Shown here piece after piece: positions 18,205-27,464 of a DNA stretch of 64,000 bases. This stretch comes from Synechococcus sp. MIT S9220. GTDB lineage: Bacteria > Cyanobacteriota > Cyanobacteriia > PCC-6307 > Cyanobiaceae. Position 1 is the stretch's first letter. Each line of letters starts with the position of its first letter. The notes beneath the pieces were generated by a model, which had not been told where the DNA came from, ran no database searches, and saw nothing but the letters and a program-made list of their open reading frames with translations. A program made the translations under genes and the position numbers. Location: contig NZ_CP047958.1 in assembly GCF_014304815.1 (NCBI RefSeq), positions 1,178,001 through 1,242,000 of the forward strand, in the 5' to 3' direction.

Positions 18205-18832
18205 GCCTTTCTGCCCAACCCGCCAGCCATCGTTCATCAGAGCGTGTGAAGCAGCGCTCTGACCAGCCACCCAACACAATCCAGCCACGCTCTCCAAGGG
18301 GTTGAACCATCACCGCTGGCAGACCAGGCAGAACAGCATCAAATTCTTGCCGACCAGGGTAGAGAGCGGTTCGAACCAGTGACACCAGGGCCTGCCGATC
18401 CGTACTTCGTCGACAGATCTCACCAGGCGAGAACGACTCCTTGGTGATCAGACCTCGTCTCAGTAGCACCGTTCCGTCCCAGTTCACCAGGATCGTTGCC
18501 GCCGAAGTTGCCGTCAGGAATTGATGGCTTCCCCAAGCCAATTCCGTGCGCAGGCTTTCGGATAGTCCGGCGGCGATTTCGAGACCTTGCTTGCCCTCGA
18601 GCTTCACGGCCTTGGGATTACGTGGAACCGCTCGGGTCCAGAGCACCGCCACAAGCATCAGGCCAACCGCTGCCATACCGGACAGCACCTCTGCACGCTG
18701 CAGAGCCGGAGTGAACGTTCCTGCTGTCAAAGCATTGAACACAGCCAGCCCCAACACCAACAGTCCGGAGATCAGACAGAGTCGTGCAGAACCTGGCATG
18801 GTCTCGAGAATCCTGCGGTCAGAAGAGCTCAC
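18134..18832 (-). CDS. Cytochrome b6f cofactor-assembly protein, CCB2/CCB4 family
   Basis: 232 residues. Two N-terminal hydrophobic segments (about residues 15-34 and 45-63) are followed by a soluble domain (residues ~75-225) containing TILVNWDGTVLLRRGLI and GERGWIVLGGWSERCFTRSDERWLAGWAERL. This layout matches the 'cofactor assembly of complex C subunit B' family, which helps attach the covalent heme c_i to cytochrome b6. A start at 18799 is possible. The 3' end overlaps the convergent LptC-like gene by about 70 bp. Confidence 0.65.
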   Translation of the reverse strand: MSSSDRRILETMPGSARLCLISGLLVLGLAVFNALTAGTFTPALQRAEVLSGMAAVGLMLVAVLWTRAVPRNPKAVKLEGKQGLEIAAGLSESLRTELAWGSHQFLTATSAATILVNWDGTVLLRRGLITKESFSPGEICRRSTDRQALVSLVRTALYPGRQEFDAVLPGLPAVMVQPLGERGWIVLGGWSERCFTRSDERWLAGWAERLRTQLELISSVEDSDPQIDPKGI

Positions 18833-18866
18833 TCTTGCTCAAATGGGGCAGCACTGACCAGTGGTG

Positions 18867-19274
18867 ATGACGGACGCAGAAGCTTTTGCCTCGATCGCAC
18901 TCGCTGCGGTGGCCTGCGACGGCACCCTCGGTCGTGAGGAAGCCCATGCCCTGCGACGATCACTGGAGTACCGCACTCCTTACAAGGACCGCACGGAACA
19001 GGAGATGGGCGCCTTGTTCGACCGGTTGTTGGTCACGCTGCGCGAACAGGGGGTCAACCAATTGGTCACTGAGGCATTGCCAGCACTCACCTCCATTCAG
19101 CAGGAGACGGCACTGGCCGTGGCCGTTCAACTCACCCATGCCGATAGGGATGTTTCGCCTGCAGAGCAGAAGTTCCTCAACCAACTCTGCGACCGACTGT
19201 CGCTTCCTGACGGCCGTGCTGTGGCGGTGATGGAGGCCATCATGGCCCTGCATCGGGACAGTCTTTCCTCCTGA
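18867..19274 (+). CDS. TerB-family protein
   Basis: 135 residues, helical. TDAEAFASIALAAVACDGTLGREEAHAL (TerB helix 1-2) and ALAVAVQLTHADRDVSPAEQKFLNQL with the conserved acidic pair A-D-R-D match TerB-like domains, which bind metals and are linked to tellurite/stress phenotypes or membrane repair. GTG codons at 18861/18864 precede the ATG at 18867. It is followed 18 bp later by psb32. Role in this organism is unknown. Confidence 0.75.
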   Translation: MTDAEAFASIALAAVACDGTLGREEAHALRRSLEYRTPYKDRTEQEMGALFDRLLVTLREQGVNQLVTEALPALTSIQQETALAVAVQLTHADRDVSPAEQKFLNQLCDRLSLPDGRAVAVMEAIMALHRDSLSS

Positions 19275-19292
19275 AGGCAGACTGTCAGCACA

Positions 19293-19982
19293 ATGCTCCT
19301 GACCATGAAGCGTCTGAACCACCTCGTCGGAGGGATTCTGTCTGCTGTGCTCTGTCTGTTGCTCGCTGTTCCAGCAGCGGTGGCTGTTTCTGCACAGGAT
19401 TTCCCGCTGTCTCTGCCTGTTGATGTCGTCCTCGATTCAGCCGATGTACTGAGCAGAGCCGGCAGAAACGAGATCAGCACGCGTCTGCAGGAGCTTGATC
19501 AGTTCCATGTCGATGCCCGCTTGGTGACATTGCGACGACTCGATTACGGACTCAGCCTGTCCGGTTTTGGGGACGAACTTCTGAATCGATGGAGCCAGGA
19601 GTCCAACCTGACTGATCGCCCACTGCTGATTTTCCTTGAGGAAACTCAGAGCAAGCAAGCGACGGTGGTGGCAGCTGATGAACTGCTGGAGCAGCTACCA
19701 GAGTCCCTATTGCGCAGCACGGGACGGACGACCATGAGCCAACCGCTGCGAGATGGCGATCGATTTCGCCAGGCCACCCTCGACGGAGTCAGCCGAATCG
19801 AAGTGGTCCTCAATGGAGGTGAAGATCCTGGCCCACCCGTGCAGCTTGAGCGTGTCTCCAACCCCACCAATATTCCAACTGCTGAGGAGACTGGAGAAAG
19901 CAACGCCTTCACATGGGTTGTCGTTCTTCTCGTCGTCGGCACCATAGTACCTATGGCGACCTGGTGGATTTTCTCCAGCTAA
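19293..19982 (+). CDS. psb32: Photosystem II repair protein Psb32 (TPM domain)
   Basis: 229 residues (ATG at 19293; 19305 is also possible). The signal/anchor segment is GGILSAVLCLLLAVPAAVAVSA, then a TPM (YgcG) domain (about 40-170: LDSADVLSRAGRNEISTRLQELDQ, VDARLVTLRRLDYGL). A C-terminal transmembrane helix WVVVLLVVGTIVPMATWWIF sits near residues 208-227. Psb32 protects photosystem II from photodamage and aids its repair, with the TPM domain in the thylakoid lumen. It is followed 7 bp later by pxcA in the same direction. Confidence 0.78.
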   Translation: MLLTMKRLNHLVGGILSAVLCLLLAVPAAVAVSAQDFPLSLPVDVVLDSADVLSRAGRNEISTRLQELDQFHVDARLVTLRRLDYGLSLSGFGDELLNRWSQESNLTDRPLLIFLEETQSKQATVVAADELLEQLPESLLRSTGRTTMSQPLRDGDRFRQATLDGVSRIEVVLNGGEDPGPPVQLERVSNPTNIPTAEETGESNAFTWVVVLLVVGTIVPMATWWIFSS

Positions 19983-19989
19983 CGACACG

Positions 19990-21138
19990 ATGGCAGGACG
20001 TAACTGGCTTGGGACCTTCGGTGGAACCAAGTCATTCAATGTGAATTCAGAACTGGATCGTGGTTACGAAGCCGCGCTTCTGATTCAAAGTCTTGAGCTT
20101 GAATATTACGGTGACAGGCCTATTCGTCCAGACTTGGAACTCTCCGTTCCATCAACTGTTCAGGCCACGATCCTTCGCAAGTTCAGGGCTGCCATCAACG
20201 TCTGCCGCTCATCGCTTGACAAACTTGAATATCAACGTGCGCAATTTGACACCCAGGAACTTAGACAACTTCAACTGATTGAAAGTGTTGTTAATCGATA
20301 TAGTCCCAGGCGAGCAGCTTCTGCACCAACGATCAGCAGAGCCCCTGATCCACTGCCCCGGTCTTTGCTGGGTATCTTCGACACATTGCGCCGCCAGCTC
20401 AATCCTGCTGCAGAAGCCACGTTGGTGGCAGGTTTCCGACGTCGTAGAGATTCAACTCTGATCTCGCTGAAGGTGCTGCTTCTGCTGATTCTTGTGCCGT
20501 TGTTGGTCCAGCAAGTGAGCCGCACGTACATCATTAGCCCTGCGGTTGATCACTTTGCTCCGGACCTCCCTTTTCTCAGTTATCCCAAGCCTCAGCTTGA
20601 GGAGCAGGCCGTTGAGAAACTAAGGGTCTTTAAAGCTGAAATTGAATTTGATGCTCTTCTTCGCGGGGATTCAATTCCTACCCAGGAGGAGCTTCAACAG
20701 AAACTGTCTGCAAAAGCCGAGGAATTGAAGGAAGAAGCTGATTCGGAAAGCACGCATGCCATTAAAAATGTTTTGGCGGATCTAGCTGCAACCGTTGCTT
20801 TTGTTGTGGTTTGTCTTTTCAGTCGCGAAGAGCTCAGGGTGCTTCGTGGATTCTTTGATGAAGCTGTTTACGGACTCAGCGATTCAGCCAAAGCTTTCGC
20901 AATCATTCTCTTCACCGATATTTTTGTTGGATTCCACAGTCCTGAGGGCTGGACTGTTCTTTTGGATGGAATCGCCAATCACTTTGGTTTTCCAGCACGA
21001 GAGAACTTCATCCTTCTCTTCATCGCCACGTTTCCGGTGATTCTTGCCACCATCTTTAAGTATTGGATCTTCAGATATCTCAACCGTGTCAGTCCCTCCT
21101 CCGTGGCCACACTGCGCGGTATGAACGGTGGTGGCTAA
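19990..21138 (+). CDS. pxcA: Proton extrusion protein PxcA (CemA family)
   Basis: 382 residues. The N-terminal soluble helical part (about 1-150) begins NWLGTFGGTKSFNVNSELDRGYEAA. Several transmembrane helices follow (about 155-185, 255-275, 295-320, 335-360), with ISLKVLLLLILVPLLVQQVSRTYI as the first. PxcA supports light-induced proton release and energises CO2 or nitrate uptake. Codons between about 20250 and 20900 are more AT-rich than the neighbours. The stop overlaps the start of cobU by 11 bp. Confidence 0.9.
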   Translation: MAGRNWLGTFGGTKSFNVNSELDRGYEAALLIQSLELEYYGDRPIRPDLELSVPSTVQATILRKFRAAINVCRSSLDKLEYQRAQFDTQELRQLQLIESVVNRYSPRRAASAPTISRAPDPLPRSLLGIFDTLRRQLNPAAEATLVAGFRRRRDSTLISLKVLLLLILVPLLVQQVSRTYIISPAVDHFAPDLPFLSYPKPQLEEQAVEKLRVFKAEIEFDALLRGDSIPTQEELQQKLSAKAEELKEEADSESTHAIKNVLADLAATVAFVVVCLFSREELRVLRGFFDEAVYGLSDSAKAFAIILFTDIFVGFHSPEGWTVLLDGIANHFGFPARENFILLFIATFPVILATIFKYWIFRYLNRVSPSSVATLRGMNGGG

Positions 21139-21682
21139 GCCCTTGCAGGGCTTGGTCCTTGTCACCGGCCCAAGTCGTGGTGGAAAGAGTCGCTGGGCGG
21201 AACATCTTATCGCTCAGCACAGTCCTATCAGTTACGTCGCAACATCCGATCCACGCCCTAACGACAGTGGATGGCAGGAGAGACTTCGCTTGCATCGTGA
21301 GCGACGGCCCTCGGAGTGGGACCTGATCGAAAGCGGAGCCGATCTGTCAACAGCTCTGGACACCATTCCTCCCAGTCATACGGTTCTTGTGGATGCTCTG
21401 GGAGCCTTTACGGCGTGGCATTTGGACGCATCTTCTGTCGACTGGATGGAACTTGAAGCAGAGCTCATCCACAGCCTTCAAGCGCGACAAAGGCCCGTCG
21501 TTGTCGTGATCGAGGAGACAGGATGGGGAGTTGTACCTGCAACAGCCATCGGGGGCCGATTTCGCGATCGCCAAGGTCGGTTGGCCCAACAGCTTGAAAC
21601 CATTGCCTCAGCGAGTTGGCTCGTCGTCCAGGGACGAGCTCTTGACCTCCATGCTCTCGGTTATTCAGTACCGGATCGATGA
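21128..21682 (+). CDS. cobU: Bifunctional adenosylcobinamide kinase / guanylyltransferase
   Basis: 184 residues from a GTG start (21128, or 21131). The P-loop is GPSRGGKS at residues 14-21, a variant of GGARSGKS. YVATSDPRPNDSGWQERLRLHRERRPSEWDLIE and DALGAFTAWHLD match the CobU/CobP family, which phosphorylates adenosylcobinamide and transfers GMP in (pseudo)cobalamin nucleotide-loop assembly. It sits between pxcA and trmL with overlaps on both sides (ATGA with trmL), so the cluster is probably co-transcribed. Confidence 0.88.
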   Translation: MVAKPLQGLVLVTGPSRGGKSRWAEHLIAQHSPISYVATSDPRPNDSGWQERLRLHRERRPSEWDLIESGADLSTALDTIPPSHTVLVDALGAFTAWHLDASSVDWMELEAELIHSLQARQRPVVVVIEETGWGVVPATAIGGRFRDRQGRLAQQLETIASASWLVVQGRALDLHALGYSVPDR

Positions 21683-22173
21683 CGTTGAATTCCACGCCCT
21701 TGCGGGTTGCGCTGTTCGAACCGAGGATCCCCCCGAACACAGGCACCATCGGGCGCACTTGCGCAGCATTTGGTCTGCCGCTCGCCCTGATCGAGCCCCT
21801 TGGTTTTTCGATTGACGACCGTCAGCTCAAACGCGCTGGCCTGGATTACTGGCCTTTTATTGATCTCTCTGTCCATCAGGATTTCGAGCACTTTCTTAAC
21901 AGCCTGCCCAAACCATCGCGGTTGATCGGCTGCAGCCGTCGCGGAGGGCAGACCCTTCAGACCATCAGTTTTCAAGAAGGCGACGTTCTGTTGTTCGGAC
22001 GCGAAGACATCGGTCTCCCAGATCCGATTAGGGCTCAGTGTGATCAAATTCTCACGATCCCGATGCCCTGCAGCGCTGCTGCCGACGGCAGTGGTGGTGT
22101 TCGCAGCCTGAATCTCTCCGTCGCCTGTGGAATCGTGAGTTATCACGCAGGATTGAAGCTTCAGTTGTGGTGA
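21679..22173 (+). CDS. trmL: tRNA (cytidine/uridine(34)-2'-O)-methyltransferase, SPOUT family
   Basis: 164 residues. VALFEPRIPPNTGTIGRTCAAFG is the typical N-terminal SPOUT segment, LFGREDIGLPDPI is motif 2, and IPMPCSAAADGSGGVRSLNLSVACGIVSY is motif 3 with the trefoil-knot SAM site. It 2'-O-methylates the wobble nucleotide of tRNA-Leu isoacceptors in studied bacteria. Its ATG overlaps the cobU stop. Confidence 0.9.
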   Translation: MTLNSTPLRVALFEPRIPPNTGTIGRTCAAFGLPLALIEPLGFSIDDRQLKRAGLDYWPFIDLSVHQDFEHFLNSLPKPSRLIGCSRRGGQTLQTISFQEGDVLLFGREDIGLPDPIRAQCDQILTIPMPCSAAADGSGGVRSLNLSVACGIVSYHAGLKLQLW

Positions 22174-22281
22174 TTGGAGATCTGCCACGAAAGCCCTTGC
22201 ACAGTTGTGTTCCGCTCGCTACTTTCGGCAAAATCCCGGGTCGTGGCGGCTTCTTCGGGAGTAATTTTCAAGCATGCCTGA

Positions 22282-23292
22282 ATGAAGCCCCTCTTCATAG
22301 CTGTTACCGCAATTACTTCCAGCACTGCGCTGTTCGCGGTTTCCCAGCTTTCAGGGTATGCAGATTCCGACCACTACAGCGCTCAGCAGCTTTTTACTGC
22401 ACTTCCAAACACATCACCTCCTCCTAACCCAACGGCATTGATCTGGGTTCAGCTGGCAGCAGACAGCGATCTGAGTGTGATTGCCAGAGAGCTTGATCTT
22501 TCTCTGATTGAACTTTCAAAGCTGAATGAGCAATCAGCTTCAACGATGCTCAAAGCTGGCCATTGGCTTGTTCTTCCTGAACAGAGTCGTAGTGAAGTTG
22601 CTAGCTCCTCCCGATTTATCGATGGTTCACTTCGCACAACTGCGCCTCTGAGTTCTCCTCCAATTCCGAAGGATGTGGTCGAGATCCAATCAGATCAGTC
22701 CTTGTCCTCTTTCATCAGAGACCATGGCATCTCGCTTCAACAACTCAAGGATCTGAACCCTGGTGTTCAGCTTTCGAGAATGTTGGCGATTGGTAGCAAA
22801 GTTCGAGTCGCCAAAGCACGACCCTTGCTGGGAATCCGTCCACTCAGATCCGGAGGAGCGAGCTGGCCTGATCTTCCTGGCTTCACTGGATCTGAGGCCT
22901 TTGACGCTTCTCAGTCGTTCATCTGGCCAACCAAGGGTGTTTTCACCTCCGGCTATGGATGGCGATGGGGGCGTATGCACAAAGGAATCGATATCGCCAA
23001 TAATGTCGGCACACCGATTTTTGCCGCCAAGGATGGTGTGATTGCCTTCGCCGGTTGGAGCAGTGGTTATGGCTATCTCGTTGAGATGTCTCATGGTGAT
23101 GGCTCAACCACGCGTTATGCCCATAGCAGTCGTCTGCTAGTCAAGAAAGGCCAGATGGTTCCTCAGGGCACGCGTATTTCATTGATGGGCAGCACTGGTC
23201 GAAGCACAGGCCCCCACCTGCACTTCGAGATTCGTCGTCCAGGCGGTGCTGCTCTCGATCCGATGGCCATGCTTCCCGCCCGTCGTGGTTGA
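22282..23292 (+). CDS. LysM-domain M23 peptidase (murein hydrolase activator/endopeptidase type)
   Basis: 336 residues. An N-terminal hydrophobic segment (ITSSTALFAVSQLSG) is followed by two LysM repeats (about 55-95 and 132-180, e.g. LSVIARELDLSLIELSKLN), then a peptidase M23 domain (about 225-330). The M23 domain has the zinc-binding HKGIDIAN (first His) and HLHFEI (last His pair), with YAHSSRLLVKKGQMV between. Probably periplasmic, bound to peptidoglycan and cleaving cross-links during growth or division. The gene stands alone, about 108 bp after trmL. Confidence 0.88.
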   Translation: MKPLFIAVTAITSSTALFAVSQLSGYADSDHYSAQQLFTALPNTSPPPNPTALIWVQLAADSDLSVIARELDLSLIELSKLNEQSASTMLKAGHWLVLPEQSRSEVASSSRFIDGSLRTTAPLSSPPIPKDVVEIQSDQSLSSFIRDHGISLQQLKDLNPGVQLSRMLAIGSKVRVAKARPLLGIRPLRSGGASWPDLPGFTGSEAFDASQSFIWPTKGVFTSGYGWRWGRMHKGIDIANNVGTPIFAAKDGVIAFAGWSSGYGYLVEMSHGDGSTTRYAHSSRLLVKKGQMVPQGTRISLMGSTGRSTGPHLHFEIRRPGGAALDPMAMLPARRG

Positions 23293-23420
23293 GCAGAATT
23301 AACGACCTTCCTGTATTTAACCAGTGATCAAATGAGTATTTATTTGATCAATTTAGACTCAATGTTACTAAATGAGCAACAAAAATTTTTGAATTTATTC
23401 ACTTTGTTTGAAAATTAAAT
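23293..23420. repeat. AT-rich spacer with two inverted repeats
   Basis: A very AT-rich spacer between the M23 gene and tRNA-Met. A 9-bp inverted repeat (TGATCAAAT at 23325-23333, complement at 23342-23350, 8-nt loop) is followed by the palindrome CAAAAATTTTTG at about 23380-23391. It may contain a weak terminator for the M23 gene; no gene is seen in it. Confidence 0.5.
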
Positions 23421-23493
23421 GTCAGAGGAGAGACTTGAACTCTCGACCTCAGGGTTATGAATCCTGTGCTCTAACCAGCTGAGCTACTCTGAC
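23421..23493 (-). tRNA. tRNA-Met (CAT)
   Basis: Read on the minus strand, a 73-nt cloverleaf. The 7-bp acceptor GTCAGAG/CTCTGAC is perfect, the D arm GCTC-AGCTGGTTA-GAGC is present, and the anticodon loop TTCATAA has anticodon CAT. The T arm is GAGAG-TTCAAGT-CTCTC. No CCA is encoded. Elongator Met and lysidine-modified Ile(CAT) share this anticodon, so Ile is the alternative. Confidence 0.93.
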
Positions 23494-23545
23494 GAAAGGC
23501 CTCCAGGCCAGTACCCATCATACATCTTGAGATGTCCTGATTGAG

Positions 23546-23827
23546 CTAGCGCATCTCAATGGCGTTAAGACGTTCTCGGAAGGATTTAGGAGACGACTGC
23601 GAGGTTCCCTCATCTTCCGTCAAGGAGACATGACCATCGGGAATGGCATTGGGCCTTCGTTGTTGCCTGACTGGTTGGCCACGGTGAGGCCGAGCTTTGA
23701 GAAGCAGTGCCCTTGTTTTTGGATCACGCTCTAGTGGTTGGCTGTTCAGCTCACTTCGCACTTGATTCAGGAGTCGGAAATGCCCGGTGCTGCTGAATTT
23801 TCTGAGAAGCGCTGGATCCCAGCTCAT
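23546..23827 (-). CDS. Conserved-type small hypothetical protein (93 aa)
   Basis: 93 residues from the ATG at 23827 (MSWDPALLRKFSSTGHFRLL). A helical N-terminal half ends in NQVRSELNSQPLERD, then come a basic middle (LLLKARPHRGQPVRQQRRPN) and a polar C-terminus. It resembles a conserved short cyanobacterial protein of unknown function. A start 13 codons further upstream is open but less likely. Confidence 0.55.
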   Translation of the reverse strand: MSWDPALLRKFSSTGHFRLLNQVRSELNSQPLERDPKTRALLLKARPHRGQPVRQQRRPNAIPDGHVSLTEDEGTSQSSPKSFRERLNAIEMR

Positions 23828-23994
23828 GGATGAGTGAATCATGCATTGATAATAAGAGTGGGCCATGCCGAGACAGGCTCCTCGTCGTCCCGCAGTCTTT
23901 AGGTCAGCCGTGATAACTTGTCGCCAGCAATTGGAAGTCGGAACGACTACGACCTAGGCCTGTTCACTTCCTTGCCAAACCTCGCATCACCAAC

Positions 23995-24588
23995 ATGTCT
24001 TCGCTGCGTGTGGGCCAACAGGCCCCCGATTTCACTGCCACAGCAGTGGTTGACCAGGAGTTCAAGGACATCACCCTCTCGCAGTACCGCGGCAAGTACG
24101 TGGTGCTGTTCTTTTATCCTTTGGATTTCACCTTCGTGTGTCCAACCGAGATCACAGCATTCAGTGATCGTTACTCGGATTTCTCCAGCAAGAACACCGA
24201 AGTTCTAGGTGTTTCGGTTGACAGTCAGTTCAGCCACCTGGCATGGATCCAGAGTCCACGGAATCAAGGTGGTCTTGGTGATATCAACTACCCCCTCGTG
24301 GCCGATCTCAAGAAAGAGATCTCCACGGCCTACAACGTGCTTGATGAAGCAGAAGGTGTTGCACTGCGCGGATTGTTCATCATCGATCCGGAGGGTGTGA
24401 TTATGCACTCAACCATCAACAATCTCCCTGTTGGAAGAAATGTTGACGAGACTCTGCGCGTTCTGCAGGCCTTCCAATACGTTCAATCCAATCCTGATGA
24501 GGTTTGCCCCGCCAACTGGACACCGGGTGAAAAGACCATGAAGCCAGACCCGGTTGGAAGCAAAGAATTCTTTGCTGCCATTAACTGA
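23995..24588 (+). CDS. 2-Cys peroxiredoxin
   Basis: 197 residues. It reduces hydrogen peroxide and organic peroxides, using thioredoxin for recycling. The peroxidatic cysteine lies in [14 protein letters not shown] (about residue 50). The resolving cysteine is in EVCPANW (about residue 172). [13 protein letters not shown] and the C-terminal [13 protein letters not shown] match the typical AhpC/Prx1 type. The ATG at 23995 is the natural start. It is followed by a strong terminator. Confidence 0.96.
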   Translation: MSSLRVGQQAPDFTATAVVDQEFKDITLSQYRGKYVVLFFYPLDFTFVCPTEITAFSDRYSDFSSKNTEVLGVSVDSQFSHLAWIQSPRNQGGLGDINYPLVADLKKEISTAYNVLDEAEGVALRGLFIIDPEGVIMHSTINNLPVGRNVDETLRVLQAFQYVQSNPDEVCPANWTPGEKTMKPDPVGSKEFFAAIN

Positions 24589-24616
24589 TTCACACATCGT
24601 TCTTCGATGTTTCCAT

Positions 24617-24641
24617 GGTCCGCATTGAGCGGACCTTTTTT
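24617..24641 (+). terminator. Rho-independent terminator of the peroxiredoxin gene
   Basis: A 7-bp GC-rich stem (GGTCCGC / GCGGACC) with the 5-nt loop ATTGA, followed directly by six Ts, 28 bp after the peroxiredoxin stop. It reaches the last codon of the convergent UPF0182 gene. Confidence 0.9.
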
Positions 24642-27450
24642 ATGGCGTTGTGCTGCTTTCCTGTCTACGCCTGTCGAGAAGTGATCGCAATCCAGTATCT
24701 AGATCAGCGGCCATTGCCACACGCCGCCCGTCACTCACCACGATTCTGGTCAATGTCGGAAGCCCTCCCTGCTGCGCTCTCAGATAAATTGGTTCAACGT
24801 ATAACAATGAATCACCAACAGGTACAACAAGCAGATTTCCTTGTACAACCTGTGAGCCAGCTCGATCCCAGAGAGCAAACTGCTGACTAATTTCAGGGTT
24901 TTGATTAATCAGTGCTTGCACTTGTTCTGGCCCAAAGATCGGAATATCACTCGGGAATCGCAGGAGAATGAGTTCTCCATAGTGTTCACCATCATTCCTT
25001 GCTGCCAACCAGGCAGATAGATTCGGTCGAGCCAAAGGAGTGAGAGGCTGCAGCAGAAGAAACTCTGAGTTTTGACTTGGCTTGAGCTGGGCAGTGATGT
25101 GATAAGGCGCCACCGGAATCTGTTTTTTCCCGTATAACTCCATCGGCACTTGCCAGACATCATCTCCGCTGTAGAAAATACGAGGGTTGGTGACGTGATA
25201 ACGAAGTAATTGTTGGACTTGTAATTCAAACTGTGCCTGAGGCACCATTAAGTGCCTCCTTAGACTGGGTGGCATCATCTCCAGTGGTTCGAACAAAGTT
25301 GGGAATACATTGGCCCAGCCTTGAATGATCGGATCACTCGGCTCATTGATATACAGATGAACTTTGCCGTTGTAAGCATCGACAACTGCCTTCACTGAAT
25401 TGCGGACATAACGAAGAGGTCGGCCATCTGGAAGTGTTGCTGCATACGGGACAGTCCTTGATGATGTGAACCCTTCAACAATCCAGTATTGGTGTTGGCC
25501 CTTCTGATAGCCACTGGAAGCATCATCCATCGGCACTGAAACAAGATATGGGTCACCCATCAGATCCAGAAAAGGTGCCAGGGTTCGAACTCTTTCTTTG
25601 ACATCGCGCCGTAGAAGCAAGCGAGACTCTTCAGTGAGGGCTCCTGTGTTTAGAAATCTGGGATCAGCAAGATATGTCGCTGCGGTAATTCTCTGCCATA
25701 GATGTTCAAGTGTGACGCCAGCAGAGCCTGAATAGTGGTTATAGGTGTTGTCATCTCCATCGGGGTAATCAAACTCTTCGATGCGAGTGGGTGCTACCGC
25801 ATAGGGTGAATGCAGGTCACCAAAGTATATTGCAGCACGACCAATCGGCACTTCACGTTCAACATCGGCCTTGGCGATACCCAACGATTTATTGCCTTCA
25901 ATTCGTGTGGATTCGCCTAGATCACTGATGAAGTAGGCCGGAAGACCATCCGGCTCTTTTGTATTCACAGGATTCAGTGTAAAGCCAAAACCATGGGTAA
26001 AAACAAAATGACGATTCTGCCAAGTTCGTGAACGTGCAGGAAGTGCAGCCTGGTCTAATTCCCTCGCTGCAATAATGACCTGTTGATTCTCATTACTTTC
26101 GGCATTGAGTGGATAACGATCAACAGAAGCATTCGCAAATTGGTAATAAACCCTCAGTTGTTGGAGCTGGCGATTGGTGTCCAGCATGGGTTGGCTGTCC
26201 CAGAGTCTGATGTTTTGAAGCGTGCTTGCTCCTTTGATCAGGTCCTCCTCGGTAATCTCCTGCGTTGGCGTGATGCCACGAGCTCTGATGGAATCCAGTT
26301 GATAGGCCTGTCGTGTCGCTGAAATTGAGCGACTGAGATAAGGAGTTTCGAGCTGGAGTTCTCGCGGCCTGACCACCATCCATTGGACAATCGGAGACAG
26401 CAATAATTCCGCGAATACGGAGATCAACGCCAATGTGAAGAGAGCTGTTCTCAGCCGTCGTCGTTGTTGTTGGCCCTCTCCCCGCCATGGCAGACAGGTG
26501 CCGGCCATCAACAACAGCAGCAGAGCAACCAACTGACGCAGGGGGAGTCTGAGATGAACATCAAGCCAGCCTGCTCCCGCAACCAATCCGCTCTGGGTCC
26601 AGAGCAATTGGTGACGGACAAGCCATGTGAGAGCAGCCAGCACGAGAAGCAACAGGGCCAGTGCAGGCCGAAGCAACGCACGTTCTTGTGAATTCCAGCC
26701 AGGAAAGCCCCAGTCAGTGAGACAAGGAGAACGGGTCAATCGACTCCATGCCGAGGTGCTCAGCGTCAGCAGGATCTGCAGCAACAGCAGCTCGAGTGCC
26801 AGTGCAAACGCTGAAAAACGACCTAATCCGAAACTGAGATCAGCACCTAGAAGTGGATCCGTGATTCCTGAATCAGGAATCGTGATAGCCAGTGCCCAAA
26901 GTCCCCAGCTGCGACCTGCCACAAGACAGAGGCAAAGGCTTCCATACACAAAGGCAAGGTTGATGCGACGTCTTCGTCCAAGCCCCGATGTGATCAACAG
27001 GATCAGAACAATGCTGACGATCAGAACGCTCCATTCCGGTTGAAACGGAACACTCCACCAGTGGGCCAGAAGAAACGGTTGCTTCCATGCCAGCCATGCC
27101 AGCCGTGTCGTGATGCCGAGAACACTGAGAAGAATCGCGAGGCAAGCGAGTAAAGAGAGGGAATAGACGCCGCCTCGTAATGCGGGGATCTCTCCCCTTG
27201 GTGTTGGTACATAGGCCCGCATCCAGCGGCGTCGCCACCAAGCGGTGATCAGCACAAAAAGGAGCGCTAAACCAGCTCCGAGGAACTGAAAACTGAGTCG
27301 TTGCCCATAGATCCCCTGGTGCCCGAACTGAGAAAACCAAGACCACTCAACCTGGAGCCTGGCGAAGAGCCAGAAAGCTGGGAACACCAGCAGGAGCCAC
27401 AACGCTGATGGACGCAGTAGGGGGGACATACCCCGTTTGAGCAGGCTCAA
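24640..27450 (-). CDS. UPF0182 family large membrane protein
   Basis: 936 residues. The first ~320 residues contain several (about seven) hydrophobic segments, beginning with LLLVFPAFWLFARL. The rest (about 340-920) is a large soluble domain, e.g. FVFTHGFGFTLNPVNTKEPDGLPAYFISDLGES and RFLNTGALTEESRLLLRRDVKERV. This matches the UPF0182/COG1615 layout, whose function is not established. It is 14 bp downstream of ftsH and co-directional, so the two may be co-transcribed. Confidence 0.93.
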   Translation of the reverse strand: MSLLKRGMSPLLRPSALWLLLVFPAFWLFARLQVEWSWFSQFGHQGIYGQRLSFQFLGAGLALLFVLITAWWRRRWMRAYVPTPRGEIPALRGGVYSLSLLACLAILLSVLGITTRLAWLAWKQPFLLAHWWSVPFQPEWSVLIVSIVLILLITSGLGRRRRINLAFVYGSLCLCLVAGRSWGLWALAITIPDSGITDPLLGADLSFGLGRFSAFALALELLLLQILLTLSTSAWSRLTRSPCLTDWGFPGWNSQERALLRPALALLLLVLAALTWLVRHQLLWTQSGLVAGAGWLDVHLRLPLRQLVALLLLLMAGTCLPWRGEGQQQRRRLRTALFTLALISVFAELLLSPIVQWMVVRPRELQLETPYLSRSISATRQAYQLDSIRARGITPTQEITEEDLIKGASTLQNIRLWDSQPMLDTNRQLQQLRVYYQFANASVDRYPLNAESNENQQVIIAARELDQAALPARSRTWQNRHFVFTHGFGFTLNPVNTKEPDGLPAYFISDLGESTRIEGNKSLGIAKADVEREVPIGRAAIYFGDLHSPYAVAPTRIEEFDYPDGDDNTYNHYSGSAGVTLEHLWQRITAATYLADPRFLNTGALTEESRLLLRRDVKERVRTLAPFLDLMGDPYLVSVPMDDASSGYQKGQHQYWIVEGFTSSRTVPYAATLPDGRPLRYVRNSVKAVVDAYNGKVHLYINEPSDPIIQGWANVFPTLFEPLEMMPPSLRRHLMVPQAQFELQVQQLLRYHVTNPRIFYSGDDVWQVPMELYGKKQIPVAPYHITAQLKPSQNSEFLLLQPLTPLARPNLSAWLAARNDGEHYGELILLRFPSDIPIFGPEQVQALINQNPEISQQFALWDRAGSQVVQGNLLVVPVGDSLLYVEPIYLRAQQGGLPTLTRIVVSDGRRVAMAADLDTGLRSLLDRRRQESSTTP

Positions 27451-27464
27451 GCCCCAGCCGGCAA

